Counted from the stretch's first letter, positions 11,823 to 25,400 are shown. The stretch is DNA of 64,000 nt from Liolophura sinensis (GCF_032854445.1 NC_088295.1:24355385-24419384); one strand, 5' to 3'. Notes: a model not told the origin generated them from the sequence alone. Numbers and translations: made by a program.

Positions 11823-14800
11823 ACAAAGAGAGAGAGATTCCATTGCCATATACATGGCATATGTACACACGTATCTTTAATATATTGTGCAGTATACAGT
11901 CGTAATGAAAGATTTTCTGCATGTATAGATCGTTAAAGATTCGTTAAATATCCCTTGACACAACACAAAACAAACTGCAACGTTATACACATGCGATCAA
12001 GTTTCTCGGATTGGCATTCAATTACCTTTGCTCTTTGTCGACGCCAGGGGAACATGTGCGCACCTGACACTGAAATCGACCAACGAACACATGCAGCTGT
12101 GCCTGGTATGCAACATTTGTGTCATGTGTGAATGCAACACGCATAATTATGTAATCCCGTGAATATTTATGACAGTACCCTTGCTGTTCAAGTTTCAAAG
12201 GCTCTACAATGCTAAGTTTTCCAGTGCCGATTAATCGACATATTTAACCATTGTCGATTAACCCATATGATACTTAACATTGTACAGTCAAGTATATGTA
12301 CCTGTACTTCAAGGACTGATCACATATTATGCGCTTTTCTTAAAGGATTTTCTACAAAATTCACGTCTTTGAAGTATTCTAGGGAGTATAATAACAATCA
12401 TGTTATGATTTACTGTTTACTTTCTTACTTTTTGTATCTATCTTTTATGTAAAAACCCTATATATCTGCCGCTTACGAGTGCTTTTGGGTACTCTGCTAT
12501 TTGAATAAAACATTTATGGATTTTATTAACAGAGAAAACTTATATGCCTAGTGTACAGTGTCATATTGGTTATCACAGGTTTATCACACGACTTGTACGC
12601 TATACGATGATCCTGGGCCTACATATATTTTGCTGTTTGAATTATACCGACAAAACATGCAGTGAATGCATTTACTATGCATTATAATATATAATAAATA
12701 TGTATATTGTCCTCTTGAAGGTTAAAAAGGATTGTCCAGTTTCTTCGCTGTCTCTTTCCTCTCATTTGTACTTTATTTATGGCAAGGAATTCGCTGAAAA
12801 TTTGTCCTCAGTGCATAACAGAATGATCTGTGCATCTGACCCAGACCTAACCCGATCAACACCTTTATAGTCCAGCAGTAATAGTTCGCCGTAACTAACC
12901 CGTGTTAAGTTTTTGACAGAGTACCTGTAAGGCTCATGTGGAACCAGGTGCAGAGGCTCTGGGTTTCTAAGCAATCTATTGTTTTTCACAGTAGCATTTG
13001 TAAATGCACAGAAAACAGTTTTTGCTATACATATGCTATCGTTGTTTAACAATACAACCGATCAAGTTACCGTTTAGCTTTCTTCGTTAAACATACAACC
13101 CACCGGAAAAGCAAACAGAAAAAAAAATCATTTAACATAAAGGGAACAGAAAATCAAATGCCGGCGGGATAAGTGTAACAGGAAATAATGAAAATACTGT
13201 ATCCAATATCATATGACGGACGCCGGAAAATAGTCCTGCAAAGTTGACGTTTATATAGGATATAACAGTCCCGTGGGAGGTAAGGTTAATCAAGCCAACG
13301 ACAGGCCTTTGGGCAATTAACCGCTATATTTGTTCCATTTACAAAAGGAATTACGTTTGGCTGTTCCCAGGTATGCCTGAAACAACAGAATGTGTCCAGG
13401 TGATTGTCCCGGACGACGAGCGAATAGTTTTCATTGCAGAGCGACATAAAGCCTACATTTATAGGCATACAGAGAACAATACACATATTTGATATAGGCT
13501 TCACACGTCTGTGTACGTCTCTTGTAGTACCGGTAGCATGACCAGTCTGAGTGAATAGAGAATGACAACTTCATTATTCACCATGGTCGCCAGATCAATT
13601 GCTTCGAATTATTCCGGAATGAGTGACAGGTCCATTTATTAAGCCTCTGCACTTTAGCTGATAAATGAATGAAGAAAATTGCATTGTGACCATATTTCTT
13701 GACAATGAAATGTACGACATTTATGATGCCAATTAGACAGTCATTCGTCACACAAAGTACTGAACTACAAAGATGGAAATAAAGAGCTATTCTGAAATTG
13801 ACAATTAACCATTGCATGTCCATCCATTTTGAGTGATAGAAGCTGGAAGTGCCCCTGGAAGTGGCGGTATAGCGGACAGGTAAGTTCAGACAGCGTGTCA
13901 TGTTCACGATTTATACTTTGTAGGGAGTTTCCAAGCTGGTCAATGCGTATGACGCCTTCTATCGTAACGGTGGTTGTGTCAAAACAAAGACAACCCCCGG
14001 TGTTTATGATATTTACTGATACTTAGGATACATCAAACTTTCCATAATAAAATACACATGCCTCTTTTGTTCCTGTCTTTAAAATTTCAAACGTGCACCA
14101 AAGTATATTCCACATCTGGTAGAGTATAATTCTGGTAAAGCTGTAGATTGCTTGCTACGAGGTTACCTGCAGCCAGAAGTCACTAAATTCAGCATTTGCC
14201 TAACAGGAAAGACAAGAGGCCATTACAAGAATCCAGCCGAAAGAGCACGTGGGTATGACGTATACTTAACATTTACATTATTCCACACGAATGAACAGTG
14301 TCTCCTTGTGCCGCTACAGGCGTGCTCGTTGGTCAAAATGTATAAGGACAATGTGAAATTAGCCTGTTTATTGGAGATACCTTTAGGTCCATATATCAGA
14401 ACCTACACAGGAAACCAACAACCTTTAATAAGTCAACTAACATTAGTCTACCAACGGTACATAGCCATGGAGATCGCTTTGCATGCTAGTAACTTATTAA
14501 TTATTCCCCTCAAATGTCAGTAAAAAGAAAAGTGTTAGTCTCATGAAACATAAAAAGTTACCTTGTAGAAAACGTTTGACGTTTATCAGATTATTTATTC
14601 AGTCAGGTAACCTATGTATTCTCTCGGGGTATTTTCCTTTGTCGTATATGAACTATATGACATCAAACGAAGCTCACAATTTCGATGAGTTGGCATGCAA
14701 TTACAGGATTTAAGTTCATCTCACTATCACCTTCAAAAAGACCATGGGCACGGGCAAAGATAACTCATTTATTTATTTCAGTAAGATTTAAGGCTGCCAG

Positions 14801-15799
14801 CCGGATAGTTCAGTTACATAATGGCATCAGGTGTATAAGTGGTGGGAACCATACCATGAGTAAAGGATAAAACCTGGAATTAAGATAATCCTAAATAAAA
14901 CCGGGCAGGGCCTGGAGAAAATCACCCCTCTTTCGCACTATCTTCTGATATAAACTGCTATAACGGCATGAAAACCTCAACTCAGCATTTCCAATTCACT
15001 GAAACTAATTTCACAGTATCAGCTGTTTTGGAAATTCTCGGCGTATGCAAAGCCACAACACGGTGATTATTCAAGCAATGAACAATCTCATTCCTTAGCA
15101 GTCATTCCTGTTAGAACGTGTAGATGTCATATGTATATTCAACCAATGATGAAATTATCATTACTCTTTATTTTACTCACAAAGAGAGGAGACCATTTGT
15201 CATACTTTACTCTTCACACATGTGGCAGAACACACTGTCTTATCCAATAGGCCGTCGAAATCATTTTAACATCCAAGGTAATTATTTGAAAATAGATTTA
15301 TTTGTACTTTCATCAAAGGCACACAAGATGGTTCCAATCACTGCTGATAAAACTATTTATACTTCTCAAAGTGTTGATAAAAATAATGTCATCAATATGC
15401 TATGAGACGCTGTTGCTTTGAAGCTTAAAGCTATTTAGACATAAATTAACAACACATACATGTCATGTGTGCGTAGGAGACTTCCGCTAGAGGTGACAGT
15501 ACATGGGGGTATGATCAATGGGCCACCTGATATCAAAACAGATATGACACACTGAAAACTATAGCCTGCCAATATTAATGTATGCCGTCAAAGACCTTCC
15601 TTACATTTAATGGTCTCCCCATATTTCACTGTCAATACTGAAGGGAACATAGTTATTAAGTACTCTTTACATTTTTTCACATAAATTATTATCTAAAGTG
15701 ATAAAATTCTCTCAGACAGATTGGGCATTTGTAAAGTTTAAATTTAGGAACAGAAAATTTACTTAATAATTATAAAATCATAAAAATGGTAAAGAAATA

Positions 15800-15805
15800 T
15801 TTATT
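15800..15805 (-). promoter_or_regulatory. Candidate polyadenylation signal for the amine oxidase
   Basis: AATAAA on the minus strand about 430 bp after the stop codon, at the A-rich tail edge of the adjacent SINE. If used, the SINE tail supplies the signal; no other hexamer was noticed between here and the stop. Confidence 0.2.
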
Positions 15806-15966
15806 GATTTGATTCCTGTTTTACGCCGCACTCAAGAATATTTCACTTATCCGTCGGCAGCATTTTGGAGGAGCAGGACTGGAACTCATAGCGACGGCAT
15901 TTTTGAGAGGCTGATGGGTCATTGCGCCGTGCTGACACGCTAACCACCTCGGCCGCGGAGGCCCCT
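15805..15966 (-). repeat. tRNA-derived SINE family A, internally deleted
   Basis: Tail segment gttttacgccgcactcaaga and tatttcacttatccgtcggc joins directly to the head segment (ggactggaactcatagcgac ... aaccacctcggccgcggagg), so about 75 bp of the centre is missing. Orientation is minus, with the tRNA-like head at the right. It lies downstream of the oxidase stop codon. Confidence 0.8.
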
Positions 15967-16235
15967 GTGAAGATACATGAATATGGCAACCACTGGCAAC
16001 AGAAGATCTGAAAATTGTTCTTGTTTGACTTCAGTAGGTGCAAAGAATTAAATAAAATTTAAAAACAAATGTGAAGAAATATATACACATGTACACACAA
16101 TGTGGAACGTTTCACCCACATAGAGATAAACATTAATGCGTCTAAAAATACTTTGGTGACAAAAATTAAACATACTTATTCATCATTTTGAATAATTACA
16201 GACAAATCCCTCTACTATAACGGTTTACAAATACT

Positions 16236-16430
16236 TCAGGTTTTTGAAACTAAGCGATGACCAATGATCACTCCTGACACAACGAGTCCAACCCTAACAC
16301 TCCATTTGACAGCACGGCCAATCAAGGACGGGCTATCACCAGCATTTTCAGGCTCGTGTGATTTTGTGCCATAAAATGTCTCATCCAGCTCATCATCTGT
16401 TACAAGGTCTGGTTGAAGGTTATGTAGAAC
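16236..16430 (-). CDS. MAO: Amine oxidase exon 12 (membrane tail, stop)
   Basis: Acceptor tgcttgttctcag. Reads VLHNLQPDLVTDDELDETFY, then GTKSHEPENAGDSPSLIGRA and VKWSVRVGLVVSGVIIGHRL, VSKT and TGA. Resembles the MAO C-terminal tail anchor of the outer mitochondrial membrane, though the hydrophobic stretch is short. Confidence 0.92.
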   Translation of the reverse strand, partial: VLHNLQPDLVTDDELDETFYGTKSHEPENAGDSPSLIGRAVKWSVRVGLVVSGVIIGHRLVSKT

Positions 16431-19400
16431 CTGAGAACAAGCAAAAATGGCTTGAAATCCTTACCCATAAAGGGGTAATTAATCGCACTTTTCCCGATCA
16501 ATGTTGTGACTTACTAGTACATTATCCTTTTTGTCACTTCCTGGTGTCTAATACAAACAGTGTTGTGAAAATATTTTATCCTGATGAAGTTCTTTGTGTT
16601 TAAACAGATTAATGCAAAAGCATGTGCAGCCAGCATTAAGACATAGAGAAAGGATAGACTGGTCTCTGCTGCCAAAATGAAGACCAACATGTACAGGAGA
16701 GCTCTGATATTCAGGGACTGGTAGGTGGTTCAATAGTGAGGTGCCGGACTCAAACCACAAAGTACACGAAATAGGCTTAAATCTTGGCCTTGGGCAGAGA
16801 ATTTACAGATTTACCCACTCCCACTGTCCACAATAATGAGTTAAGTGTGTTTGACGTAACAGCTACAATCCACCTGATGCTTTCCATGCTAACAATTAGC
16901 CAAGTCCTTAAGGCTTCTTCAACTTAGCTGTTCAGGGTGAATTGTCCATCAGTGCCATATCCACGATGTTGAACTCCATCTTCACGGCTACCAAGCATTA
17001 TTGAATTTTTAAAATATTTTTGTATTTCTGTGCTCTCTGTGGCTTATTTCTTTTTTTGTATGTATAAATAGTGGCACAGACTTTAACTTTAATCTGTATA
17101 TCATACGTGAGGAATCGGCTTAGTGGTTTACTCCTAGTACTTCAGTTTCCTCCACCCAACAAAATGAACACCACTGTATAAGTGAACAAATCTTAAGTAT
17201 ATAATTAAACATTAATGAAATGATTAATAGTTATTTTATTCCACATGTACATGTACAAGTGGGTATGCTCACAGACTACAGATGTTATTTCAAATTTTGT
17301 TATTTCTTCTGTAAAGAAATCTTTACGACTAGGAACTGATAAACATGTGTATAAGAGCAGGTCACCTCAGTGGCTGCACGAATTCCTGACTGTACCGCCC
17401 CATTCATATAGCCACAAAAAGCTGTAGCAGACTCTGTACCAGCAAAATGTATCCTGTAACCAAAGGGTATGAAATGTTTAATAACTTGAAATAAATATAA
17501 AAATGACTATATACACAAAACTTTACAAAACATTGCCAGAAGCAATATTTTATGATCACAGAAAAACAGCTGATGGGTTAAATAACTGACGCACACATTA
17601 TATTTATATTGAAAAAAAATATATATATATCGGGTGGGGAAAAAAAAAGATGGGCCGTACTTTGACACTCAATATCTCCGAAACCGTCTTACGTCAGCTC
17701 CTAAAAATCTACACACTAAAAAGCCAGTTTGTCCTAAGTATAGAGACCAAATTTCAATTTCATCCTTCAAGATTTCTGTTCATTGGACCGAAATCAAAGT
17801 ATAGTCAAAACGCATGTTCCGAGCATTTCAAAATGATGTTCTACCTTGTTTTACTTGAAAAGGTGATCAGTTGGTCCTCAATCTTCTCGGTGGACGGCGG
17901 GCAAACGTTTCTTCCATGAACTGATTGAGCCCTCATTCTCCTTAAGAGTAATTTTTTCCAGCAGTCCTTGATGCGGGCTTTTAGTTCATCCTCAGTGAAT
18001 TTTTCCGTTCGACCCTCATAAACCTTCTCGCTCAGAGAATTCCACACAGAGTAGCCCATGGGATTGCAGTCGGGGCTCTGCCGTGGCCACTCTTCCTTAG
18101 TTATGAATTGAGGAGTCACTTCCTCAAGATGCTGCTGTGTTGCACGGCTGGCATGGGATGGCACGCTGTCTTGCTGGAAGACACAGTCATTTTCTGGGTA
18201 CAACCGGCGAAAACAGGGGGAAGGCCACGATCAAGAAGTTTCATGTAATTTTCGGAATTCACCTTAGTCTTTTCGGTATCAATAAAATATATGCGGGTTT
18301 TCCCGCGCCAACAAACTCCGCCAGGAACCATCAGCTTCTTTGTAAACCGACTTGATTCAAGGTACAGCATCTTAACATGGATGTCCCGCTTTCATCTGCC
18401 ATAAACGCGTCTACTGCGTCCAATCTCAAATGGAAAGTCTTTTTCTTCCATGAAGCCAATTTTCTTCACCTTCTCCGTCGAAAACTTATCATCAAGGTTT
18501 CTGCAGCGCGTTTTTCTTTTCTGTCCGTTTCATCCCATCTTGAAGTCTGTATTCGTTTGTACGATTTTAATCCCAATTCTTTTGTCATATTTCTCACAGA
18601 AGTCCGAGATACTCTAAGGTTCCTTGCAATCTGTCTCTGTGATTTGTGAATGCCGGGATTGTCTTCCTGGGAACTAAGTGCCTCTTCCACATACTGAAGA
18701 TTTTCTTCCAGGCAGTTTTTGACCGCCCGCTGTCTGACTTTCTTTCTAGAGAACCTGTCCTTTCTAACTGTCTGATCACATTGTCAACAGAACTTTTATT
18801 CCAGTTTTCCACCGGGAACTCTTCCACAATTTTTGCCCCACTCCAACCCTTTTCAGTGAAACATGTTGCGAACAATTCCTTGCCCGCCGCAGAGAAAACC
18901 ACTAGAGCCAGACAATTTTTCCAGACGACACTTGACTGACGCGTGTCACACTGGTGCAGCACGCGCTCTACTCTAGACACCTGACAGGTGATGCAATGTG
19001 GGTCATTGAGGCTATGTTTTCATTTTAACCCTGTGTACAGACTACTCAAGCTATGACCTTGAAAACTGGTCAGTACATTAACAAAATCATGCCATTTGAA
19101 TGTCTAAAGTTTGAAAGGGTTTGAACAAAGGATAATGGAGCAATGCAGCATCAAAGTATGGCCCATTTTTAAAGCCAACCCGATATATATGTATAATATA
19201 TGAAGTTACATTAGAAATATTTTAAACCATAATCTACATGTGTACCAGAGTAAAATATTTTCAGCCAACTTTCTTGTGAGATAGAATATTACATTTCAAA
19301 ACATATTATAGTTGAAATAGCAACAATAAAACAATAAATAAAGAAACTTGTGAAGAAGTTTAAAAAATTTCAATGTGGAGGTCGTGCAATGGTCGACTAA

Positions 19401-22400
19401 TGCAAGGTACATGCGGTGAGTGTTAACTGGCTGTGGTCAAGGTGCATGGCATACTTGTGGAACGGGTGTCGGAGTCCACTTGAGAAGTACTTCATTCCCC
19501 CTGGCGCCACACAGCTGACTGGACTGCCCTCACTGTAGGGCTCCTTACTCCAGTCCTTCTCCTGATAGTCCAAATAGTCATAGACGATCTGGCCCCACAC
19601 CTGGTGCAGAGTGTTCAACACAGCTTTCTGACGATCCAATGCCTGCAGGAGCACAAGTAGAGGCCAAACTCATATTACTTCATGTAGCTAAATGTAGTCT
19701 TGTGATTACATTTACTAACGAGGACAAGAAGCAACTCTTACCACAGTATCTAATTATTCTTGATACAGTGCCTTTTAAATGTTACACATATTCCCAGCCT
19801 GTTATGCAACGTATTCTAGTTTCTGTATTTTGAGAAGTGAAATCTTTCTTACAGAAACATCTATGTATTGCAACAGCTCTAATTACCAAGTTAATAGGAA
19901 AAAGCACTTAAAGCACTATGGTCTGAATTCAAAAAAACACTGACTGACCGATCATGGTTTAACACCATGCTCAAAAAATCTTCACTTACACTGTATAACA
20001 GTCAGTTTTGTCGGTGGTCCAACCAGAATGTCATTAAGCTGTGACATGTCAGAAAAGGGAGCATGTAGCTATTAGATCAGAATTTCTCATTTCTATTTCT
20101 CCCACTTCTATCACCAATAGTAGGTAATTTAGTGATTGATGTCATTGGTGAGGAATGCAGTGTGCATACCTCCACACGGCTCCACTCTATTGCTGGCGAA
20201 CCTCCCATAAACACCACTAAAGCTGGATTCCCGTTGGCTGACGTACAATCGTATGTAATACATACAGGGCCTTTCAAACAACCTTTGGTTCTGATTGGTC
20301 CGCCATTTGTCACCAGCTCTCCACAATCACCTCTATTTTTCCAGAAAGCCTGTTCAAATTAAAATATTTGATACCCTATTTATTCTAATCTTTGAGACAC
20401 CTGGTCTGCTCATTTTAGCCAATATATATGTAACTGTAGCAGGAATATTGAGTTTCTTTTTTCTCACATGATTAGACCATCTAGTTAACATACTCATGTC
20501 TTTACTTTTCCCAAAGGCTGGTAATCAAATGTAATATTCTACTTTCAGCATTTCTAATATCTGTCCCAAAAATTAGAAGAACTATGGTACCTTATACTAC
20601 CTTTAAACATTTGAATTTCTACTTCAAAGAAATGTGAAATGTTAATACCATTGATCAGAACTTTTCAAGGAAGAATTACAAAGAAGAAAAAAACTTTAAA
20701 TGAGCTAAAAATATCTTCACTTTTTAAAACTTGCTTGAAACCATGAAATTTAATACATTTTAATATTTTAACCTTCTTTCTTTACCTCTGGCTATTGATA
20801 AAATTATGTAGTGTTCACTAACAAGTACACATGTAAAAGAGACATTCTGAATATAAATACAAGGCATATAGTTGCAAAAAGCGAAGGGATTTTTACTAAT
20901 TAGGTACAGTTTTCAGAGGTGTGTGATGATTACTTCCTTTAAAACATTTAGCCTATAAAGACTTACCTCTGGGTATGTAATTATCACCTTTATCAGCAGA
21001 CTCACAGGCATCCGTTGGCAAATTTCTTTTTTCTCTATTGGTAATGGTGGTTGGAAATTAATACGAACTGAAACATACAGAAATCACACTTAGATAAAAC
21101 AGGACCGGAGATTTCCCCTCAAAAAACATATAGCCTTATCACTTTAATATCACATTCATTTACTGTGTACATGTATAAAACTCCACCATGCATTCATGTG
21201 GAAAAATAAACAAGTCATAACTACAGGTAGCATTGATTGATTGAGATATGGAATTTTGTCCTCAGGTGAGTCACTTCCATTACTGTACAATAAAAAAATG
21301 AAAACAAACTGAGTAAGGTGGAATTTGAACAGTGAAAATATACAGTTTTAAGGTCAAATGCATAGTTATAAGTGGCAATGTAAAAAGCTGGAATGAGCTT
21401 CAAGCAAACAAGTACATTTTATATGAAGAGTACTTTACACATACAACTATTAGCTTGTAGGATTCGGAAATAACTGGGAGGAACAATCCTTGAAAATGAG
21501 TTCGATTCTACAACAGCAATTAAAGGAGAAGAAAACATATGAATGATGCAAATATCGCATTGTTTTTTTAACATTAGGGTTCACATAAAATTGATTTTCA
21601 CTGTGTGGTCTAGGTATATTTATTTGAAAGGGCTATTGCTTGATATAAAGTGACTTTTGATAGAAATCATTACCTGTCTGATGAGGGGGTGTTGAAATGA
21701 CTAGCCTCTGACACCTGTACCTCTGTCCTGAACCACACCTCACCCTCACACCATCCTCTTCCTACAAACAGTTGATGACATGAACAATACAACCAGGTTT
21801 AATAGGGTACATGGCAAATACAACCTGGTGATGACACATGACAAATACAATCCAGTGAGGACATATATGACAAGTATGACCTGGTGAGGACACATGACAA
21901 ATACAATCTGGTGATCAAACATGGTAAATATAATCTGATGAGGACATATGACAAATACAACCTGGTGAGGGCACACAGGCAAATATAACCTGGTGAAAAC
22001 AGATTGCAAATATAATCTGTGAGGACTCATGGCAAATACATGTTGTGGAAAACATGGTAAATACAGCTGGTGAGGAAACATGGCAAATACAACCTGGTGA
22101 GGACACATGGCAAATACAACCTGGTGGAGGACACATGGCACATACAACCTAGTGAGGATACATGGCAAATACAACCTGGTGAGGACACATGGCAAATACA
22201 ACCTGGTGAAGACACATGGCAAATACAACCTAGTGAGGACACATGGCAAATACAACCAGGTAAGGACACATGGCAAATACAACCAGGTGAGGGACACATG
22301 GCAAATACAACCTGGTGAGGATACATGGCAAATACAACCTGGTGAGGACACATGGCAAATACAACCTGGTGAGAACACATGGCAGCACAGCCAGGTGAGG

Positions 22401-25400
22401 ACACATGGAAATATAACTTGGTGAGGACACATGGCAAACACAAGTAGGTGAGGACACCTGATGACAGGAATCAAGTGATACAACTTGGTGAGAACACATG
22501 GCAAATACAACCAGGTGAGGACACATGCATATACAGCCCTGTGAGGACACATGGTCACACAACCAGGGTAAGGACACAAATACAAGCCTAGTGAGGACAC
22601 ACTGCAACACAACCAGGTGAGGGACACATGGCAACACAACCAGGTGAGGACAAATGGCAAATTTGTGTCAATCTCGAAAAAATGAAAACCCAAATCGGAA
22701 AGGTAAGCATGAAGTCAAGCTAGGTGACAACCTGAGTGAAACAACTTGACCTACATTTACCGAGGAAGGGGAGACACCTCCATACATTTATTGATAAACT
22801 CTTTTAAACAAATAGATCAGATAACTGCATAGCATTTTCTTGCACACCCCATGTAATAAAGCGGGACCTCCAGAAGCTGTACAACCAGATGAGGACACAT
22901 GACAAATACAACCTCCAGCATTATGGTGGGAGGAAACCAGGGCAGAATCTGGGGAAACCCATCACCATCCACAAGTTGCTGGAACACCTACCCACATACG
23001 CCTGGAGAGGAAGCCAGCATGAGCAGCAATCGCACTAGTGAAAAGGGTTTATGGGCCATTGGGTCATGGTGGAACATGAGCCATCTCGATCATGGAGGCC
23101 CCACAACACCAACTACATCATGTATTCAAGATGCAGTGGACATGCAAGAAAAGGGGGACTGCTGGCTCAGATGGTTAAAGCACTGGCTGTGTATGTCATA
23201 CGGGCTCTTGACCACTGAGGTTGGGTGTTCAAATCCAGGTCTCACAGTTTTTGGCTGCAGCTTTACATGTAAGTCAGGAGACAGGATGTATGTCCTACTT
23301 CAGCGGAAAACACGTGTTTTACCCTTCTTTCCGCTACCCATGAACCTGGCCAGCACAAGATAAGTGAAAAATTCTTGAAGATGGTGTTATACACTAAACA
23401 AATATATAAATAAATAAATAATATATATAAATGCAAATAAATTAATAAAGTAGTATATATTTCTGCCCAATATTTTTTTATTTATTTTGATTTGTGTTTT
23501 AAGCTGTACTCAAGAGGGTTTTTTTCAAATTCAGTCCTATAGACTGAAAACTCTTGGATCAGTTGCAATGTGAAAAATAAGCCTGGCCTATCTGACAAGG
23601 CCTAGATTTCACTGGACTGAGTAAAAAAGCTAAAGCTTTCAACATGTGCCCTGATTCTCCAGCACATTCATACACACAAAAATGAATTTGTGGATGAGAT
23701 TTAACATCTTTATGCGGAGAATGACAATTTCAGATTGTCGAGGCGTTTCAAATTATGCTATCAAAATATTCCAGAAAAAATATGAGCTAGTTAAAGTGTA
23801 AGCTAGTTTGAGATGTAAGAAAAGCAATACCTACCTGATGTACACTGAAAACTGGCTGATTTGTGAGAACATTTTTCTCTTTGATAAGTTTTGTCAACTC
23901 CTTACTTATTTGCTGTGAGCCTCCCTGAAAAATGATAGATTATCCACATGTGCAGAAACTTAAAATAACATTAGCCAAGAACCACATCGAAGGGAGGACA
24001 ATCCAAATATATATGATATGGTATTAATCATGCAAGAGTTATTTTCTCTTGGTCTTACAATAATGGTTATAGACATAAAGTTTGAGTCCAAATTTGTGAA
24101 ATTAAAGAAAGACAAACTTCATTTATCCTGACATGATTAACACTTCTATAAAAGCTTCATTTAAAAAAGTACATTACATGTTTATGGCATGGTCATCATC
24201 TTCACAGCTGAAAAGTGTATAATTATATTCAGATCAAGAGTTTACATCAAGCAAGAATTTCATGTATATACATTACACTAAAAGGAATCAAATAAAAAAC
24301 AGGGCAGCCCTATCACAGCTGACAAGCTTTTAACACTGGGTTACTGGTATACAGTTAGAGAGGTGACACAGGCTGAGGATGGATAAGCTTTTTTTTTTTT
24401 TTTTTTTTTTTTTTGATTGGTGTTTTACGCCGTACTCAAGAATATTTCACTTATACGACGGCGGCCAGCATTATGGTGGGGTGGAAACCGGGCAGAGCCC
24501 CGGAGGAAACCCACGACCATCCGCAGGTTGTGCTGGCAGACCTTCTCACGTACGGCCGGAGAGGAAGCCAGCATGAGCTGGACTTGAACTCACAGCGACC
24601 GCATTGGTGAAGGATGGATAAGCTGCTTTTTAATAAATATTCTACTAGTACCCTTCTCCATTCTCTTTAGTTTGGGGTTTAGGTGACAAAAACTACCTTG
24701 ATAAAAAATCCTGAGCAGACTCTTCTGTTGTCTCAATGAGCCGTTCAATCCCCCCAGCTCCTGCGCAGTACGTCACGTAATACAGCAGAGAAATCTGACA
24801 ACATTCAACTCCCAGAATGCACCTCACAGCAGCTGCAATGGCATCTTTGGCAGCTGTTTGTTAAAACAGTACATTTGATAAAACATGGACAGTAAAATAT
24901 ATTGTATATTTGTCTTATGCATGTTTTTAATTTATTGATTTATTTAATAAACAACATCTCAGTCAAATAACGGTGGACAAATGTATAAACAACTGGGTCC
25001 TGAAGCAATTATTACATCTCGCAAAGCAGGTACCGGACCAAAACCCCAGTTTGTCCAGCTAGAAACAGGTTCCAGAACATGGGTTTTTGTGCACTACAGA
25101 GATATCCCAGTTCAAAGTAAGCAAAATCGCATATGTTGAGACAATCACAAGCACCATCATGTCATCAGGATTAACCAAGCTGCCGTGCACTCTATAACCC
25201 AATGACACAGCTGTTTCTGCTTACATGTATGCCTTTCAAATCCTATTTTGCCTTTTCAATGACCCATACGAACCCTTTCAAATTTACACTCAATCATCTA
25301 CAGGTACCCGTCAGAATAAGTCTTTACTTACAGAACTTTCTTCCCATCAATACCACTGAACTACCTTAATGCTTTGTATCCAAACTTTCAGTGCTTTGTA

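Larger units (their letters stand above)
10140..16235. other. Convergent intergenic region
   Basis: Separates the 3' ends of C16orf89 (plus) and the amine oxidase (minus). It holds 3'-UTR sequence of both genes, a family B SINE at 11,489-11,822 and a deleted family A SINE at 15,805-15,966. Open frames of 60-123 codons, such as 14,152-14,523, have no recognisable similarity or splice context. Confidence 0.55.

Noticed and set aside
14152-14523. 123-codon plus-strand open frame in the convergent intergenic region
   Set aside because: No recognisable family, no splice or promoter context; expected by chance.
16358-16603. 81-codon plus-strand open frame
   Set aside because: Antisense shadow of oxidase exon 12.
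19397-19454. Extension of oxidase exon 10 to an in-frame stop
   Set aside because: Departs from the MAO family after LRHPFH, whereas splicing at GTATGC to exon 11 restores the FAGTE motif in phase.
21776-22670. Regular repeats resembling a CRISPR array
   Set aside because: Units are directly adjacent with no unique spacers, and the setting is a eukaryotic intron.
21746-22693. 315-codon minus-strand open frame and overlapping frames on both strands
   Set aside because: Entirely translation of the 27-bp minisatellite; no start context, splice logic or non-repeat domain.
24379-24610. Two overlapping plus frames of 65 codons
   Set aside because: Translated SINE sequence.
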